Origin: Sphingomonas panacis
GTDB lineage: Bacteria; Pseudomonadota; Alphaproteobacteria; Sphingomonadales; Sphingomonadaceae
DNA: 64,000 nucleotides
Assembly: GCF_001717955.1 (NCBI RefSeq)
Contig: NZ_CP014168.1
Location: forward strand, 2,513,501 to 2,577,500
Reading direction: 5' to 3'
The position numbers and the translations under genes are program-made. Under the pieces are notes generated by a model. It worked only from the letters and a program-made list of their open reading frames with translations. It did no database searches and was not told where the DNA came from. Below are positions 61,866 to 64,000 of this stretch, in pieces; the first letter of the stretch is position 1; every line of letters starts with the position of its first letter.

Positions 61866-64000
61866 TCATTTCGCTGGCGTCTTCCTGAGCGTGAACGGCG
61901 CGCTGGTGGCGATGCCCTTGATGATCGTCTGGATGCGATAATCGTCGCCCGCCGCGCTCGCCGCGATCTTGCGCACGGTCGGCATGTCCTGCGCGATCAG
62001 CCCGCGCGCGAGCGCATAGGTGAGCAGGCGGCGCGTGAAGGCGCCGGCGAACTCGTCCTTGCGCGCGAGCAGGATCTTTTGAAGCCCGTCGAAACCGGCG
62101 AACTTGGTGCCGTCGGGCAGCACCGCCGCCGCGTCGATGATCTGCCCGGCGTCCTGCGTGCGCCAGCCGCCGACCGCGTCGAAATTCTCCAGCGCAAAGC
62201 CGATCGGGTCCATCTTGACGTGGCACGAGGCGCAGGCCGGGTTGGCGCGGTGCATCTCCAACTGCTCGCGCGCGGTCAGCTTGCGGCCGTCATGCGTTTC
62301 CTGAAGCGCCGGCACGTCGGGCGGCGGCGGGGGCGGCGCGGCGGCGAGGATGTTCTCCAGCACCCATTTGCCGCGCTTCACCACCGACGTGTGGTTGCCA
62401 TAGGAGGTGACGGTGAGGATGCTCGCCTGCCCGAGCAGGCCGCCGCGATGCCACGCCGGATCGAGCGCCACCTTGCGGAACGCGGTGCCGCTCACCCCGG
62501 CGATGCCGTAATGCGCGGCGAGCCGCTGGTTGAGGAAGGTGTAATCCGCCGCGATGAAATCGAGCAGGCTGCGGTTGTTGTGCAGCACGTACCCGAAGAA
62601 CATCTCGGTCTCTTGCGCCATTGCCGAGCGCAGCCGCGCGTCGAACGCCGGATAGACGCTGATGTCGGGCCGCTGCTGATCGAGGTTGCGCAGATACAGC
62701 CACTGGCCGGCGAAGTTCTTCGTCAACGCGTCGGCTCGGCGGTCGGCGAGCATCCGAGTCACCTGCGCCTCGATCGCGCCCGGCGTGGCGAGCTTGCCCT
62801 CTTCCGCCGCCTTCAACAGCGTGTCGTCGGGAATGCTGCTCCACAGGAAGAACGACAGCCGCGAGGCGAGGTCGAGATCGCTGACACGGTGGACGCTGCC
62901 CGGCGCGCTGCCGGCGGGATCGCTTTCGACGAGGAACAGGAATTGCGGCGCGACCAGCACGCCCTCCACCGCCGCCGCGATGCCGTGATCGAAGTCGGAC
63001 GCGGCGCGCTCGCTCGCATAAAGCTTCATCAGCGGGGCGACATCAGCCTCGCCGACCGGACGGCGATAGGCGCGATGCGCGAGCGCGGTGATGATTTTCC
63101 GCGCGCACGCCGTCTCCGCCGAGGCGGCGCGCGGGCGGCACAGGAAGATGCGCTTGCGGCTCGGCGTGTCGTCCTTAGTGCTGGCGTCATACGGCCCGGC
63201 GACGTCGATCTGGAGCACGTCGCGTGGGAAATTCTGCTGCGAATAGCGCGGCGACAGCCGGTACGACGGCACGCTGATCTGCTTCACCCGCACGCCATCG
63301 ACCAGAACGTCGAGCGGCAGCGGCTTCGGTGCATCGACCGGCAGCGGCACCTTGTCGAGATCGTTGCGCAACGTCTGCACGCTCTCGTCGGGCGCGAGCG
63401 TGCGGTGGAAGGTCATGCCGATCGTATGCGCGCCCGCCTTCAGGGGCACGCGCACGCTGACCTTGTCCTCCTTGAGCCGGTCGGTCTCGTTGTTGGTGTT
63501 GGCGTTGAGCCAGCCGCTCACCTCGTAGATGCCGGCGTGGCGCGCGTAATATTTGAACGCGCCACCGCCGCGCGAACCGAGCGGCAGCGCGTCGCTGGCG
63601 CGTTCGTTATAGGCGGGGCGGCCCGAGTTGAGCACCGATCCGTCCTTGGGCAATTCGTAGCTGGTGACGAACGCACGCGGCGAACTCATCCCCGTCGCCA
63701 TCCGCGCGACCTTGCCCGCGACGTTGACATAGCGGTCCATCAACGTCGGCGAGACCGTCAGCACATCGGCGATATTGTCGAAGCCATAGCCCGAATTGTC
63801 CTGCGGCAGATCGCGGCTGACATCGGTATCGAGCGCAAGCAGATCGCGCACGGCATTGGCATATTCGACTCGGTTGAGCCGGCGGATCGTCGCGCGGCCG
63901 GGGTCGGGATGCGCGGCGGCATAGGCGTCGAGCGAGCCCTTGAGCCACTGGATGAACGCCGCGCGCATCGCCGGATCGGGCTGCGGCTTGTTGCGCGGCG
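61866..64000 (-). CDS. DUF1592-family c-type cytochrome-like protein (5' end outside window)
   Basis: At least 711 codons; the frame stays open to the window edge. Domain order typical of the group: DUF1587-like (RRLNRVEYANAVRDLLALD), DUF1595-like (ITALAHRAYRRPVGEADVAP), DUF1592 core, DUF1588-like with the haem-binding CASCHVKMDPIGFALENF, and DUF1585-like C-terminus. Periplasmic, probably binding one haem in the visible part. Runs with DUF1552 and the ankyrin gene. Confidence 0.87.
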   Translation of the reverse strand, partial: PRNKPQPDPAMRAAFIQWLKGSLDAYAAAHPDPGRATIRRLNRVEYANAVRDLLALDTDVSRDLPQDNSGYGFDNIADVLTVSPTLMDRYVNVAGKVARMATGMSSPRAFVTSYELPKDGSVLNSGRPAYNERASDALPLGSRGGGAFKYYARHAGIYEVSGWLNANTNNETDRLKEDKVSVRVPLKAGAHTIGMTFHRTLAPDESVQTLRNDLDKVPLPVDAPKPLPLDVLVDGVRVKQISVPSYRLSPRYSQQNFPRDVLQIDVAGPYDASTKDDTPSRKRIFLCRPRAASAETACARKIITALAHRAYRRPVGEADVAPLMKLYASERAASDFDHGIAAAVEGVLVAPQFLFLVESDPAGSAPGSVHRVSDLDLASRLSFFLWSSIPDDTLLKAAEEGKLATPGAIEAQVTRMLADRRADALTKNFAGQWLYLRNLDQQRPDISVYPAFDARLRSAMAQETEMFFGYVLHNNRSLLDFIAADYTFLNQRLAAHYGIAGVSGTAFRKVALDPAWHRGGLLGQASILTVTSYGNHTSVVKRGKWVLENILAAAPPPPPPDVPALQETHDGRKLTAREQLEMHRANPACASCHVKMDPIGFALENFDAVGGWRTQDAGQIIDAAAVLPDGTKFAGFDGLQKILLARKDEFAGAFTRRLLTYALARGLIAQDMPTVRKIAASAAGDDYRIQTIIKGIATSAPFTLRKTPAK

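Noticed and set aside
1..64000. CRISPR arrays, IS elements, prophage, rRNA
   Set aside because: No spaced direct repeats, transposase, integrase, phage structural or rRNA sequence was found. The palindromes are not CRISPR: they are single, with no spacer series.

Overview
The window is GC-rich, almost intron-free bacterial chromosome with the gene content of a sphingomonad (Alphaproteobacteria; Sphingomonas or a close relative). The pointers are: a CpdR-type regulator; the alphaproteobacterial order ubiB-ubiE / mutM-rpsT-dnaA with dut and coaBC close by; GANTC sites packed in front of dnaA; SapC-family proteins; TonB receptors with a PKHD hydroxylase; and an Arg/Glu-rich RNase E tail ending in the motif GWWQRTFG. 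The presence of dnaA and its conserved neighbours suggests a position near the replication origin, although no DnaA-box cluster was seen. There are no IS elements, integrases, CRISPR arrays or rRNA genes.

Layout. 0-9 kb: end of rne, an exported M48 protease overlapping a DsbA-like oxidoreductase, an ABC exporter pair, a CocE-type hydrolase, a DEAD-box helicase and a small exported protein. 9-13.5 kb: FAD oxidoreductase, SapC protein, a well-defined small-RNA candidate (11778-11881), N-formylglutamate amidohydrolase, cpdR and tRNA-Val. 13.5-18.8 kb: MHS transporter, Nudix hydrolase, extensin-like protein, a DUF1778/GNAT toxin-antitoxin pair, an orphan gene, and what looks like the 5' stump of an endonuclease/phosphatase-family gene. 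18.8-26.3 kb: transglutaminase, Bax-inhibitor-like membrane protein, ThpR, M14 carboxypeptidase, lipoprotein, L36, HAD, DUF2256, SDR, Phd/PIN toxin-antitoxin pair and a MarR regulator.

26.3-38 kb is a long minus-strand run. It holds tyrosine/homogentisate catabolism (hppD, hmgA, marR), then a surface-glycan set: GT2 glycosyltransferase, DUF1003 protein, FkbH-like protein, acyl carrier protein, PPP-type phosphatase, polyprenyl glycosylphosphotransferase, and wecC/wecB for UDP-ManNAcA. 38-48.7 kb is the core near-origin block: ThiF/MoeB-like E1, dut, a split coaB and coaC, ubiB, ubiE, mutM, rpsT, dnaA and rlmB. tRNA-Tyr and an outer-membrane protein follow. 50-55.4 kb is an iron-linked set: hydroxyacid oxidase, PKHD hydroxylase, TonB-dependent receptor and TonB, with Fur-box-like palindromes upstream of the receptor and of tonB. 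55.4-64 kb: M20 peptidase, second SapC protein, cytochrome b561 and cytochrome c', then an ankyrin / DUF1552 / DUF1592 trio that runs off the window end.

The strongest non-genic signal is a set of 11 long palindromic repeats of at least six sequence families. They lie only between genes, mostly at convergent gene ends or between co-directional genes. One sits exactly where coaBC is split into coaC and coaB. Another sits just upstream of ubiB and supplies its ribosome-binding site.
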